DNA of 64,000 bases. It comes from Sepiola atlantica. Taxonomy: Eukaryota > Mollusca > Cephalopoda > Sepiida > Sepiolidae. Within the stretch, counting starts at the first letter, position 1, and every line of letters begins with the position of its first letter. Shown one piece after another: positions 53,973 through 64,000 of the stretch. The notes under the pieces were generated by a model, which saw nothing but the letters and a program-made list of their open reading frames with translations, had not been told where the DNA came from and did no database searches. The position numbers were made by a program, and so were the translations under genes. The stretch covers positions 94,154,853-94,218,852 of the forward strand of contig OY744535.1 of NCBI GenBank assembly GCA_963556195.1. The letters run 5' to 3'.

Positions 53973-54327
53973 TACATCAAATCAACTTGTGTGTATGGAC
54001 TGAAAGAAATATATTTACAATAAAGCTTGAATTTTCCATATGATTGATTCGGCCAGGTATCAAGTCGCTTACTTTCTTTTTCGACGTCCCATCAACAATG
54101 GACTCGTCCACAATTCACTTTTGTCACTCTTCATTATCTCACACTAGCATATCTAAAATAGATATTTACTAGTGGCAGTACCCGTTAACAGCGGGGGTTT
54201 CACACTTTTCTCTTCCGCAGTAAAAATGAAATAAGTTGTTTTATATTTTAAATCTCAATAGCATAATTTAAAAAGGATTCATTTTCATGATGATACTTGA
54301 TATCGGAAAGTAAATAACTACAACATA
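53973..54327. other. Spacer, nothing recognised
   Basis: No element recognised. Confidence 0.45.
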
Positions 54328-54850
54328 GTCTACAAAGCAACCATCCGCTCATGCATGAAGTAATGTTCTCATATATGGGCTGGTGCATCATACACTCTCC
54401 CTCTTAGACAAGGTCCAAAAAGGAGTCGCCAGCTTAATAAGTTCCTCACTATCCACCAAGCTCCAGCCCCTGTCCCACCGCCGCAATGTTGCTTCCTTGT
54501 GCCTGTTTTACAAGTGCTTCAATGGATTTTGCTCTGATGGATTTACTGCTGCTGTGCGTCCATGACGCAAATTCACTAGACCAACCCGACAATCTGCCAA
54601 ATCCCATCCGTTCACTGTGGAGGTCCCCAGCTGCCGAAGAGCTTTCTTTCCTCTCTGCTCCCTGTTTTCTCTGACGTTACTGACATGCAGAAATTTAAAA
54701 CTGATGTAAACAAACATCTCGCTGCACAGCTCCCAATTTAGGTTTACCCCCCCCCCCCCCCATTAAAAAAAGGAAAAAAAACTATTACCGTTTTTTCTCA
54801 GTAGCCCCTTACGTCTACGGTGGCGGTCTGCCTTGTTTGGGGTGAACTAT
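54328..54850 (+). pseudogene. LINE RT C-terminal fragment and 3' UTR, plus copy
   Basis: ACAAAGCAACCATCCGCTCA starts the match (KATIRSCM). Then SLLDKVQKGVASLISSSLST, KLQPLSHRRNVASLCLFYKC, FNGFCSDGFT follow, with a shift into the frame encoding SFLSAPCFL. The 3' UTR follows: ACATGCAGAAATTTAAAACT, CATCTCGCTGCACAGCTCCC, poly-C 54750-54762, CTCAGTAGCCCCTTACGTCT, GTTTGGGGTGAACTATG. 5'-truncated. Confidence 0.86.
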
Positions 54851-55395
54851 GTGCTTTTTTAAAATCCTAACCATTGAAGATTGCATCAAATATTAAAACT
54901 GAAATCGAACGAACGCTTTATCTATATAACTAGTGATGCAGCGCAACTGTTTTGGTGTTGTTACTTATTAAACAATTCATGAGTTCGGCGTAGTGATTAA
55001 CATTAAAAATACGCTCATCCTTCCCCATGAATAAAAAATAGTTTGATTGTGTAAAATAAATATAGAAGCATAAAGAAGAGTACGATGTGGAAGTTAAAAA
55101 AAAAGGAGTCTAAGATGATTATGTTACTAATCAATCTTGATTTAATTTTAAATGTTTATTTATTTATCTATTTTTCTTAATTGTATTGAAAGTGTTCAGA
55201 TTATTAGAAGTATGTTACTCGGTTGGCTAATAACATAAACTATACAAATTTAAAAAAAAAATTGTTTTAAATGTTTCTTTTACTAAAATGTTGAATAATC
55301 AGTTAAAAAAGAATTCTAACATCGGATCGATATTCTTTAATCTGCAGTTAGATTGGTTCTTAACTCAATAATGTTATGTAGTTGCGCGACGCACA
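54851..55395. other. Spacer, nothing recognised
   Basis: AT-rich, no element recognised. Confidence 0.45.
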
Positions 55396-55419
55396 TACAT
55401 ACACACACACACACACACT

Positions 55420-55470
55420 GACAACTTTGCCTTAGAGCTGTGATACAGCGAAACAGCCTGTATGCGGATG
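55420..55470 (+). ncRNA. Hammerhead motif E1, first core box lost
   Basis: Stem II GCTG (55437-55440) with CAGC (55446-55449) around TGATA is perfect. GAAAC (55450-55454), stem III ACA-GCC-TGT, cleavage triplet GTA (55460-55462). The CTGANGA box has decayed to CCTTAGA (55430-55436) and stem I does not pair, so it is inactive. Confidence 0.65.
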
Positions 55471-55625
55471 ACTATAGAAGCACTTACTTTTCGGGTGGGC
55501 CACTGTCAATAAAAGAGATCACTTGCGTAATGCAAACACTGTTTGTAAATAAACAAAGGAAGCACTTTAAAGAGGCGGTCAATGCTTATATAATGGCATT
55601 GTAGAAATAATTTACGAGTCCCGAT

Positions 55626-55696
55626 CACGTGGCTCAGTGATGAAAGCTGCCGATTACCTAATAGAGGGGTGTAGGTTCGATTCCTAGAATTGGAAT
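55626..55696 (+). repeat. tRNA-like head of family E
   Basis: GGCTCAGTGATGAAAGCTGC resembles a D arm, CCGATTACCTAATAG the anticodon region, and GTGTAGGTTCGATTCCTAGA a T arm. No proper acceptor stem, so not a tRNA gene. Confidence 0.65.
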
Positions 55697-55702
55697 AGGT
55701 GC

Positions 55703-55756
55703 TACTCTCGCCGAACTGAAGAGCTGTGATACCGCAAAACAGTCTGTCTGTGGATT
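55703..55756 (+). ncRNA. Hammerhead motif E2, one core change
   Basis: CTGAAGA (55716-55722), stem II GCTG/CCGC with one mismatch, AAAAC (55736-55740) where GAAAC is required (G12 to A), stem III ACA-GTC-TGT, cleavage triplet GTC (55746-55748), partial stem I. Confidence 0.68.
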
Positions 55757-55842
55757 AGTATATATCATAGATAGATAAAAAGGGCATTGTTTATGTGTTT
55801 GTGTATGCGTATGTATCTGACTGTTTATACGAACTTGTGGGA

Positions 55843-55925
55843 GGTGACGGTGGATCAGTGGTTAACGACACGGACTGATCATCTGGGTGTGCCGTGTTCG
55901 AATCCAGTTCGTTCCACAGAAACAC
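55843..55925 (+). repeat. tRNA-like SINE head
   Basis: A box GTGGATCAGTGGTTAACGAC and B box CCGTGTTCGAATCCAGT are about 40 nt apart. A body is not recognised, and no hammerhead box follows within 150 nt. Confidence 0.6.
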
Positions 55926-56790
55926 TTTCACTTAGGAGGTTGGCAACCTTCACGTGGCTCTTCCTGTAATATCGATGTTTTTTTTTTCTATAAAATAATT
56001 CTAACTAGAACGATATCGGGGAAACCAATGCCAACAACACAATCATCCGATTCATACGATACGAATGAATGAATTTAAACTAATCACGTGATACCTATTT
56101 ACTTTAAGAAATAACACCTACCTTTTGTTAATTAATTTTGTTTTTTTAATAATATTGAATGGCATTCTGTTTTCAGTATGAATCGGATCGTGTTCTTTTT
56201 CTTTGCCGTTTTGCGACTTTTTCTTAAAAGCTATCATCCATTATTCAGCCTGACTTTTCAAAAGGTATCGCTGGTACCAAAGTGTATGACGTCATTTTCG
56301 CCTTCTTAAAAAAAGTCGTAGTGAAACTGGTCCGGTGACCCTCTACATTTAGAAAGACACATTACTCGTGTTACTTATTATGTGTATGAGATTGTTTTTC
56401 TGTTACAAATATCTCAAAATGTGTGGCCTTTTGTCAGTCTATCATACATTTTGCCGAGAATACTAATAAGTTATTTTTTTATTTGTCGATTACGAGTGAC
56501 GTTCAAGTGAGCTGATGATATTTTCAATTAATAGAATTATCTACCTTAGTTGCTCAAGTCAAATTAGCTTCGAAATCTAATTTGTGAACAGACTTAATTA
56601 AGCATAGGAAATTAATTTGTAGGTTACATCAATTGTTATTTTAACAGATCACGAGAAATAAATATTAAGTTGCTCAACACAGACATTACACATTAATTAT
56701 CTGTAGACTTTTTTTTATATATACTCTGAGATGCTTGCAATCATCGTAAAAAGAAGTTATGTTTATGGTGTCCAAGTATTAACGGTTATT
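55926..56790. other. Spacer, nothing recognised
   Basis: No element recognised. Confidence 0.4.
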
Positions 56791-56794
56791 AATT

Positions 56795-57325
56795 TACGCG
56801 CTCATAACTTTGGAGAACAGTTAAATAACTTTCGATTTTATCGTTGTTATTCATTAAGCGTATTTGATTGGTCTTCTGTCAGATCTCGAAGTAAACAGAC
56901 TATGATACATTAAAAAAAGGACAAGCGCATTTAGCATACTGGAAACTGTGTTCTCTTATGAGCCTGGAAACCAGGTTTCAATTTTTGGTGGAGTCATAGC
57001 CAATGTCACTGCTTCAAGGGAGACACTGAATTTGTCATAAAACACCTGTTTAACTTTTCCTTTGTCTTCAACCTGAGTTCAGGTTTGTTTATATTTGTAG
57101 TTCAATAGGTGACTGGATTTTTCAATTTTTGTGTCAAGTAAACTTGCACTGGTCCACCAAGATAGTAAATCCATATATAACTTTCGGTTTTATCGCGGTT
57201 ATTCATGAAGCGTATTTGATTGGTTTTATGTCAGATCTTGAAATAAGCATTTAGCAAACTGGAAACTGTGTTCTCTAATGAGCCTGGAAGCGAGGTTTCA
57301 ATTCTTGGTACAGTCATAGCCAAAC
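56795..57325. repeat. Diverged direct duplication, possibly tRNA-like
   Basis: 56829-57003 and 57179-57323 share TAACTTTCG.TTTTATCG, TTCAT.AAGCGTATTTGATT, GGAAACTGTGTTCTC, ATGAGCCTGGAA and AGGTTTCAATT.TTGGT. CCAGGTTTCAATTTTTGG has T-arm/B-box character, so this may be a decayed tRNA-derived SINE in two copies. Confidence 0.6.
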
Positions 57326-57727
57326 ATTTTAAATAATAACGTTGATGTCTCCCTTGCTAAAAACACTGCCTTATAAGTTGAGGACCAAAGTTAAGTGGCA
57401 TAATCTTAGGAGAATAGTAGTTACCCTTTATACCTGGGTGTAGTGGCTAATGGAATAAGGAACCTTTACGTTGCCCTCGACTATGGTCGCTATCTGTATC
57501 TTTTGTATGAATAATTTTAGCGGATAATATGTTTTCTAATTAATCGAAAGATTTACCAAACGTGCTGGAGTTAAACGAGCTTTCGACATGATTCTAATAT
57601 GCGGACACATCTAGATACACATTGAAAATAGATTCGGATTTGAAACGAATTAGTTTTTTTTATCAATTGGTGCATTGACATATACGATACTTTGTTTAAG
57701 TTCTTACAAGGTATTTATCAACCTCCC
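57326..57727. other. Spacer, nothing recognised
   Basis: No element recognised. Confidence 0.4.
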
Positions 57728-58018
57728 ACAGCGATAAGATGTGACACATGACCGGGAAAGTGAGATTTGAAAAGCCAGCGCCCTTTATGAAGAAGAGCGC
57801 TCTGGCTGTCAAGGGGCGCCTCAGGCGATTAGCAGTAAGCTAACCCCTTCTGATAGGGTGAGAAGGCAAAGCCTAGGAGGGTGGACCTCTTAGAACTGCA
57901 TAGGACAATACCTCAGACCGGCGGAATCAAGACCAGAAAGCTAAGACGGTACTAGTCTATAGAGTGTATCCGTCGGAACAGATTCTACGCACTGATCTTA
58001 GCCAAAAGGCCAACGAGG
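57728..58018 (-). mobile_element. SINE with a U2 snRNA-derived head, minus copy 2
   Basis: Reading minus from 58016: CTCGTTGGCCTTTTGGCTAA, then GATCAGTGCGTAGAATCTGT and TCCGACGG. This follows the 5' end of U2 snRNA (CTCGGCCTTTTGGCTAAGATCA.GTGTAGTATCTGTTC), including the branch-site recognition segment. It then leaves U2 and enters the linker (GATTCCGCCGGTCTGAG) and body shared with 51296-51612 (CAGTTCTAAGAGGTCCACCC, GCCTGAGGCGCCCC, GCGCTGGCTTTTCAAATCTC, GTGTCACATCTTATC). U2 genes are not Pol III genes, so how such a SINE is transcribed is open. SINEs with snRNA heads are known from a few animals (SINEU). Confidence 0.82.
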
Positions 58019-59910
58019 AATTTTTGTAAAACGATTAAGTCTTAGTAGATTTCATCATTTTTATGTAAAGTTATGTTAAGGGTATCTCGCTATAACGGTA
58101 ACGAATCTACACGCTCATAAATTATTAACTAGACAAGGAAGACACATCAATGTTAGATCATCTAAAACCTGAAATGATTATAATTACAATAAGTATTCAT
58201 TTAGTATATATTGTTTTCAAATTAAACAAAAAATCCAAGTCATATTCTAAAATTCGCCTCAGAGCTGATGACATACTCGGAGGTGTCGAGCAAAGTTGTC
58301 AAATATTCTTCCATTGTGAAGGCCGAATCTGCTCAGTAATGCACATCTTTTATTAAAAATTTTACTTCAGTAGATGTTCTTAGAAATCAGAAGAACCTTT
58401 TCATTGGGTTACAATTGATCTCTATATATAATATATTAATATCCGAGTGCTCCATTAAAGTTCTCGTTTACTTTTCAAACTGTTACGTTTTGGTTTCTGA
58501 AAACAATCAGTTCTTTTGTAAAATCCGTTAATCTTGATTCTGTGTGTTTCATTATACTGAATCAACCAAATATAGAAATTGGGTGTTCGTAATCCGGTAA
58601 ATGCAGTACCCATTCTCATCAGTCGACTTACAAAGCGACAATTCAGTAATTACTTAATTTTTAGGAAGTTGCTGCTTTCTTGCTGCTTACAATGATGCAC
58701 GCAACGGCTTTCCAGAATGTATCAACCAACACATTGCAACGTGAGCCATTGGCCTTCTTTACGTTTTGAGATTCTTTCAAGTGATTTATGCCGTCTGTCA
58801 TGCTTAAGTTTAAAAGTGAGGAAAATTACACATTACGAACAAATAGACTCTATTCATATCTAGGATATCATATCATAAGTAATCTCTATGAGAAGCTGTA
58901 TTGGACGCATTGTGAGAGACTAGCGTCCTGTCACTCCTTTGTTTTAGTCAATCCAATGCTGCCAGTGCGAAAATACGGGAGTTAACCGACGATCCCATGA
59001 GGTACAACTCTTCGAAAATATGTTACACAGATGTGGAAGTGAGAACAATGTATATTCATTATTTTTTCTGGCTGCTCCTTCAATGTCTTCGGATGTGGTC
59101 AGCCCCGTTGTCATCTCAATATAGTTTAGTATACTCCTATTCTTGTGTCAGTCGCTCGGACTCCCACGACACCACAACCAACAAATGTCAGTCGTATTTA
59201 CTTATACATATCTCACGTATCTTCTCTAGATAGTTCCCTGGCAACGCGCATGTCTGTTATATTTCACTGAAACATTCTTATGTTACTAGTGTATGTCATT
59301 GCAAACGACGCTAAACAACCGTGTTAAGCACAATGAGTCTACAAACTTAAGAACAGGAAGTTACTTTACTTAACGTTTGATTGTATAATCCAATAAAGAA
59401 AAACTAAACATACAGAGAAAGCAAGACCAGACATAGAATCTATTTCGTCCAATCCTAGCTCAGCCACTGGATGTACCTGATTACTTTTTTTTATTTACGG
59501 GCTAGTAGAGATTATATAACGAGAAAAGTAAAAACAAAAGTTAATACAATAAGTAATTCATTTTTGTTTGGTTACACGAACTTTTCAACTTTTCAAAATC
59601 TTATTAGAAACGAAAGACGATTAGTCCATCCCGGATGTACGTTACTATTTTTAGTCAGTGCGACTAAGATGTTGTCTGGCGGCTTTTAGTGCAAATCAAT
59701 CTTGTTTTCTTTACATGCTGCGTTGAAACTAACTCCCTATCATTAAATTATTATTTTGGGGGGTTATCGTGGCCAAGAGACACTCGAGTATGAGTCTGAA
59801 TAAAGCGGAATGATTATGAGTCAACAAATGAGGAACATTATGGGAGTACTAACATTGATTAATGGTATAAACTTCATTTATTACTTATAAGGCGGTTTAG
59901 GACAATAATG
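58019..59910. other. Spacer, nothing recognised
   Basis: Several 65-78-codon frames without family signatures (58150, 58788, 58997, 59471). No tRNA-like boxes or tandem repeats. Confidence 0.45.
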
Positions 59911-60237
59911 TTATTCCATTGGATTTGAAGACAACCAAGTTGTAGACAACAAAAAGGCAGTTACGTGGTAACGTTTTCCACAGGCGCGAAGGCCTTGCAA
60001 AGAAGCAGTGTCCATGGAAATTCTATCTGTCGCTAGGAACATAGAGTGCGAAAGAAAAATTATTTTTTCTAGCGTGTTAGCAATACGAGTTCTTACCGTG
60101 AATGTCTTACAAGGAGAAACTAAAGAATGGAGCTCAGTCGAGCACCTTTCATGGAAATAACAGAAAGTTAGAGATAGACTAGTAACACCTCTTCTGTGAG
60201 AAAGAGGGTGTAAGGAATAAAATAGATCATCCCTCAT
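59911..60237 (-). pseudogene. Probable LINE RT C-terminal scrap, minus
   Basis: The minus frame contains LHPLSHRRGVTSLSLTFCYF and CSTELHSLVSPCKTFTVRTR, which follow the L.PLSHRR.VASL.LFY.....CS.EL..LVP....F.R.TR pattern of the CR1/jockey-type LINE region, with sequence different from the main family here. A weak FLLSTTWLS stretch sits where SFLPRTA.LWN is expected. No start or stop relationship to a complete ORF. Confidence 0.5.
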
Positions 60238-60465
60238 TAGATTTTTTATCTATTAACCTATAATCTTTATCTTATCTTTTTATAATGTTACTCTTTTCCA
60301 CGATATATTATATTACATTGCCTTTCGTATGAGATTTTATATATTTGTGTATGTATTTATATATATGTTCTATTATATTCAGATGCAAGTTGGCAGTGTT
60401 CTTTGTAGCCTACCCATATTGTATGTACTTTGTAATTTTGTAAATTCTCTTGTACTTAATAACGA

Positions 60466-61135
60466 TTATTATTATTATTATTATTATTATTATTTACTCA
60501 CTAGGAGTTATCACACTGGTCATCGTCAGTGGTCACCCACTTCCGACAACCTGTGGTATTCCCTGGAGGCTGAGTGACAACAAGTCTCCTCAGGCCTCCA
60601 GTATGCTCCACCTCTTTTCGTTCATCACCGCTGATGACCTTGCGGTAATCGCAACAGCCACCTACCAACGATTTCCCGCTGATAAGGGCCATTGGTCCCC
60701 TCTGGGGCCCGAGTGGCAACAAGCCTTCCCAAGGTCCCAGAGCTGTTCGCGCTCTTCCAGTGGAGGTCTGGTTTGCGCTTTCCCTCCTCGACCCTCTGTC
60801 CATAATTTTCGTGGCGTCAGCCTATGCTTGCGCCTCTCTCGTGCGGTTGTATTTTCCCCGGTTCTGTTGTTTTGTGCTTCCATGTGTTTGTTCTCCATTC
60901 GTTGCTTATGTGGGTTGGTTTCCGCATTCGAGGACATTTCTCAGGATTGTAGCTGTTTTGATCATTACTGTCCTTTGTATGGTCTCAGTTATCCCTTTGA
61001 TTCCTATTTCTCCTAGTCTTTTCTCCATGTTTTTGGGGACTGTTCCTAGTGCTCCTATGATTATTGGTGTTATACTGACTTTCTTCATGTTCCATATTCC
61101 TTTCAATTCTCTGGCAAGTTCAGTATATTATTAAA
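60466..61135 (-). pseudogene. LINE C-terminal ORF end plus 3' UTR, ending in (AAT)n
   Basis: The minus frame from 61130 reads ELARELKGIWNMKKVSITPI, IIGALGTVPKNMEKRLGEIG, ITETIQRTVMIKTATILRNV, LECGNQPT then stop (60906). AREL..IWNM....PI.IGALGT..K and TIQ...L...A.ILR.VLE are the conserved C-terminus of LINEs that carry RTs of the FQGDSLSPLLF/YMDD type, so this is plausibly the same LINE group as 18900-19316. The remaining 440 bp (60905-60467) is G/C-richer than its surroundings and ends in an AAT repeat, the expected 3' tail. Upstream coding sequence is missing (5' truncation at about 61135). Confidence 0.85.
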
Positions 61136-61385
61136 TGCATCATTGTTATTATTATCATTATTATTATTATCATTATCATTATTATTATTATGATTATTAC
61201 TATTTCTATGTTTACCGTTACTATTATTACTATTACTGTTATTATTACTATTGCTATTATAAATAGTACTATTATTATAAGTATTATTATTGGAAGGTGT
61301 AGTAGCAGTAGTATAAGTGGTTGTCGTATGTGTATTCATATTAGTGTCATTATTAGTAGTGTTATTATTATAATTAATTATTAGA
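61136..61385. repeat. (ATT)n/(ATC)n low-complexity block
   Basis: Degenerate TTATTA/TCATTA trinucleotides adjoining the 5' truncation point of the LINE. The Asn-rich minus frame is an artefact. Confidence 0.92.
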
Positions 61386-61494
61386 TTTTTAGTCGAGTGT
61401 GTCGTCTATCAAGGCAGGAAAGGTTGTTCTGTGAAGCATCTCGTCAGAGTGTCTGCAAAGAAAGTGGGCTCCCTTTACCGGTCTAGAAAAATAT

Positions 61495-61558
61495 TCACAT
61501 CGACAATATCCTATATCTCTACAAAGCAACCATTCGTCCATGCATGGAATAGTGTTAA
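61495..61558 (+). mobile_element. Short LINE fragment
   Basis: GACAATATCCTATATCTCTACAAAGCAACC (split) and CCATGCATGGAATAG match the LLTPDIILYLYKATIRPCME region of the CR1/jockey-like family (compare 52309-52353). Confidence 0.7.
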
Positions 61559-61689
61559 ATTAACGTAACCTTATTAGAAAATACCGTTTTATCATCATTT
61601 AAACACTCACAATTTCAATATAAATAAACTTGACGAAACTACTTTAGAACACTTTATCTCGCTCCGTCAACGATCGATAGCGGAGCATA

Positions 61690-62060
61690 CATTAACTGCT
61701 TTAAATCTTATATATAAAAGTTAGTTTCTCTCTCCCCTACATCGGTGTTCGTTAGCTTCGGTAGCAATAGTCACATACGCATTCATTTTAAGTTAGTGAT
61801 TTCTGCCACATACTTGTCTATGTTATTAGAAAAACAAAATATTAGTATGACTGGAGTTATTTGATTTTAATATTTAATCCTGAGCAATATTATTTTCAAT
61901 TAGACACGTGTTCAAGTGGTCGGAAGAGCTTTAACTTTAACACTCAGATTCCTGCCACTGCCGCTAAGATATGTTATCGTTTAATATATAGACAAATCTC
62001 TACTTGATCGAGAACTAAGGTCATTTAATGACAAAGAAACAAACATAGCATGTTCAATGT
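61690..62060 (+). repeat. Diverged ~400-bp repeat, copy 1 of 3
   Basis: CTCTCCCCTACATCGGTGTT, AGTCACATACGCATTCATTT, AAGTTAGTGATTTCTG, TTTTAATATTTAATCCTGA, TATAGACAAATCTCTACTTG. Copies at 62290-62580 and 63258-63900 keep the same order. Confidence 0.72.
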
Positions 62061-62088
62061 TATATATAAAAATTAGTCCGTAAGATGT

Positions 62089-62277
62089 TCTATATTCGGA
62101 CTACTGTTCTCATCTTCAGTGTTTTTATCACAACGTTCGAAATTCCCTCCAGATTCCCGAGTTCGACAGAATAATTCCCGAGTTCGACAAGGTACACTCG
62201 AAAAAGGTCGGAGGTTACATCGGCCGAAACGTTGTGATAAAAACACCCAAGATGAAAACAGTAATCCGAATATACCT
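62089..62277. mobile_element. Hairpin element, ~50-bp arms
   Basis: TATATTCGGACTACTGTTCT, CATCTTCAGTGTTTTTATCA and CAACGTTCG (62091-62140) pair with CGAAACGTTGTGATAAAAAC, ACCCAAGATGAAAACAGTAA and TCCGAATATA (62224-62273). The 84-bp loop contains two copies of CCCGAGTTCGACA (62157 and 62177). One arm is also found alone at 14518-14555. It is inserted between two copies of the ~400-bp repeat. Confidence 0.85.
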
Positions 62278-62289
62278 AATTCTACGAAT

Positions 62290-62580
62290 TATCAACCCTC
62301 ATCTAAAAAATTCCGAAGCATAAAAAATAGTGTATCCCTCCCTTACGTGGGTGCTCGATAGGTTCGGTTGCAAAAGTCACATACATAAATATTTTAAGTT
62401 AGCGATTTCTGACACATACTGCTGTACGTTTTGAAGAAACAAAATGTTTCTTTGATTTACATATTTAATTTTGATCACTATTCTTTTTAATCAAACATGC
62501 ATACAGAAGATCGGAGAAGTTTTAGCTCTCACACTAAGGTTCTGTACACTAAGATAATTTCTTGTTTTTTTTTATTAATG
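62290..62580 (+). repeat. Diverged ~400-bp repeat, copy 2 of 3
   Basis: CTCCCTTACGTGGGTGCTCG, AAAAGTCACATACATAAATA, TTTTAAGTTAGCGATTTCTG, ACATATTTAATTTTGATCAC, CACACTAAGGTTCTGTACAC. Confidence 0.7.
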
Positions 62581-62999
62581 CGCTCTGGAGGCGAGTTGGC
62601 TATCATGTGACCCAATCACGTGACAGGGGATGCTCTCCGCAAGAAATAATAAGTGTTTGTGCTTCTCACCGCTACAGATCTGCATGACCCAATATGTACA
62701 GAATTGTGACTTTGTAATATTTTTCTGTTGCCTGGTTTATCGGTCTCTATTCGCATATACATATCCTTGGATTGCCGGTAGGTCACCCTCCTGCGGTATT
62801 CAGCTTGGACAGGTTTGACCGGCTTCCTTATTTAAGTAAGTTTCTAGGGAACATCAAATGCCTAAGCAGTCACAAGTGGCATGTATATTCGACAGGAAAG
62901 ATTATTTTGATGGCATGTGTTTACTTGATCTTCAACTTAGGTTTTAGCTTATTTAATTAAAAACAAACAAAAAAGAACAGAATAAAATGTTCAATGTAA
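62581..62999. other. Spacer, nothing recognised
   Basis: No element recognised. Confidence 0.4.
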
Positions 63000-63009
63000 T
63001 ATATATATA

Positions 63010-63049
<40 letters not shown>

Positions 63050-63208
63050 GGCAAACATTATTAAATAACACGGAGTGGTTTTGTTTGATGCGACTTTTTT
63101 TTATTTTTTCAATTTTCCGAATTATCCATCTAATGTGTCGGTCAAATTGATATAAATATGATATGTTTGCCTAAATGAAAATATGCTGCCTAAATACACA
63201 CAATTTAA

Positions 63209-63258
<50 letters not shown>
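63000..63258. repeat. Two (TA)n tracts around a small inverted-repeat segment
   Basis: TA at 63000-63046 and 63212-63258. Between them TTTAGGCAAACAT (63046) and its complement ATGTTTGCCTAAA (63163) bound a 130-bp segment, again an inverted-repeat element lying inside TA sequence. Confidence 0.85.
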
Positions 63259-63263
<5 letters not shown>

Positions 63264-63900
63264 AAGTTAGTTGATCCCCTACATCAGTTAACAAAAGCCA
63301 CACGAATAAATATGCTCAGGTAGTTTGTAAACGTAGGAGTTTCAAATGTTGGCCGGTCATAATTCAGGAAGGGGACATTTTGTATTCAGTACCGTCCTCT
63401 TCCGAAAGACATGCGCACGGGCTAGCTCCCGTGCCTCTACACCGCCTGCTTGCCCAGAGGCGGTCTTTTCGAATTAGTCAACATGGGAGTCGGACGTTTG
63501 TTCCGCTGGTGATAGACGTTGGCTCTGGGGCAAGTAGCTTTGCAAACATAGAGTTTTACGGTGAAAAGATGTTATAGTTCAGCGTTGGCCACGTGCGCGC
63601 AAATAAATACTTATTCATCAGTATTATTCGTGTCCGAGATTTTTGCTCCAGTCTGCCTGCTGTTACATAGTGATTTATGACATTTATTTAGTTTGGCTCG
63701 TTTTCTTCGATTTTAATATTTAATCCTGACGATGTTTTTTTTGTTAATAAGCCATACATATAAGAAATCGATTGTTTTAAACTTTCAAACTCAAATCTAT
63801 TACCACTGTCAGCACCGTACAGCGAATAGATTTTCCTGTATTATATATATAGACATAAATCTCCACTTGATCTCCAGCTAAAGCTGCTCGCCTAATTAAA
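63259..63900 (+). repeat. Diverged ~400-bp repeat, copy 3 of 3
   Basis: GATCCCCTACATCAGTTAAC, AAAAGCCACACGAATAAATA, GATTTTAATATTTAATCCTG, TATAGACATAAATCTCCACT TGATC. It contains about 200 bp (63400-63600) not seen in the other copies. The last 100 bp of the window show nothing further. Confidence 0.68.
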
Positions 63901-64000
63901 TAACATCACAAAGCCGTTTCGTTCTCGAAATAAGCGGACCATAAATAATCGATGTTAAATATAGAAGTAGACAATGGGCGGAAATAACTACGCATAAGTT

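Larger units (their letters stand above)
55398..55760 (+). mobile_element. Hammerhead/tRNA-like element, family E (286-nt unit)
   Basis: Two related hammerhead motifs in the same orientation have predicted cleavage positions at 55462 and 55748, 286 nt apart. Between them lies a tRNA-like segment (55626-55696: A box GTGGCTCAGTGATGAAAGCT, B box TAGGTTCGATTCCTA, the best B box in the window). Order is promoter then ribozyme, as in families A, B and D. A (CA)n tract (55400-55418) precedes the first motif. Confidence 0.75.

Overview
The window looks like repeat-dense intergenic DNA from an animal genome. I infer a mollusc, possibly a cephalopod, from the mix of TTAGGG tracts, very many (TA)n microsatellites, tRNA-derived SINEs, LINEs, a mariner, a Penelope-like element and hammerhead-ribozyme elements. 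The species assignment is an inference. I found no intact host protein gene and no genuine tRNA or rRNA gene. Every protein-like signal I recognise belongs to a decayed mobile element. Most open frames longer than 60 codons are read through microsatellites or satellites.

Layout. 1-2541 is a 26-bp satellite with a higher-order period of 42 units. 3.6-5.4 kb holds (TA)n tracts with two hammerhead-bearing fragments. 7.3-8.6 kb is a complete-length but dead mariner. 9.6-12.5 kb holds two tandem-repeat arrays, and 13.2-13.6 kb a mariner-type MITE. 17.3-18.0 kb is a head-to-tail array of hammerhead units carrying a tRNA-like promoter. 18-20.5 kb holds a degenerate tandem repeat, a LINE reverse-transcriptase fragment and foldback elements, one with a TTAGGG core. 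21-27 kb has LINE 3' ends, foldbacks and a Penelope-like GIY-YIG fragment between two hammerhead-like motifs. 27.9 kb has a 5S-rRNA-like segment. 29-33 kb has a U2-SINE body, another hammerhead, TTAGGG arrays and tRNA-SINEs. 35-37.5 kb has LINE copies and a large foldback. 39.1-42.5 kb is the richest hammerhead cluster. 46.2-48.1 kb holds 28-bp and ~33-bp arrays. 49.5-50.3 and 53.3-54.0 kb are interstitial telomeric arrays. 51.3 and 57.7-58.0 kb are SINE copies with a U2-snRNA-like head. 55.4-55.9 kb is a third hammerhead/tRNA-like unit. 60-61.1 kb holds LINE C-terminal pieces, and 61.7-63.9 kb three diverged copies of one repeat.

The most notable system is the recurrent pairing of a tRNA-like (Pol III type) promoter with a type I hammerhead in short units whose ends coincide with the predicted self-cleavage site: 341 nt (17597-17937), 344 nt (39828-40171) and 286 nt (55463-55748). 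This resembles retrozymes and the Schistosoma Sm-alpha element. It suggests transcription by Pol III, self-cleavage to unit length, and reinsertion using LINE or Penelope machinery, relics of which lie in the same window. Two hammerheads (41250-41312 plus, 41757-41825 minus) keep every core residue and look catalytically competent. A second notable family is a SINE whose head is the 5' end of U2 snRNA.
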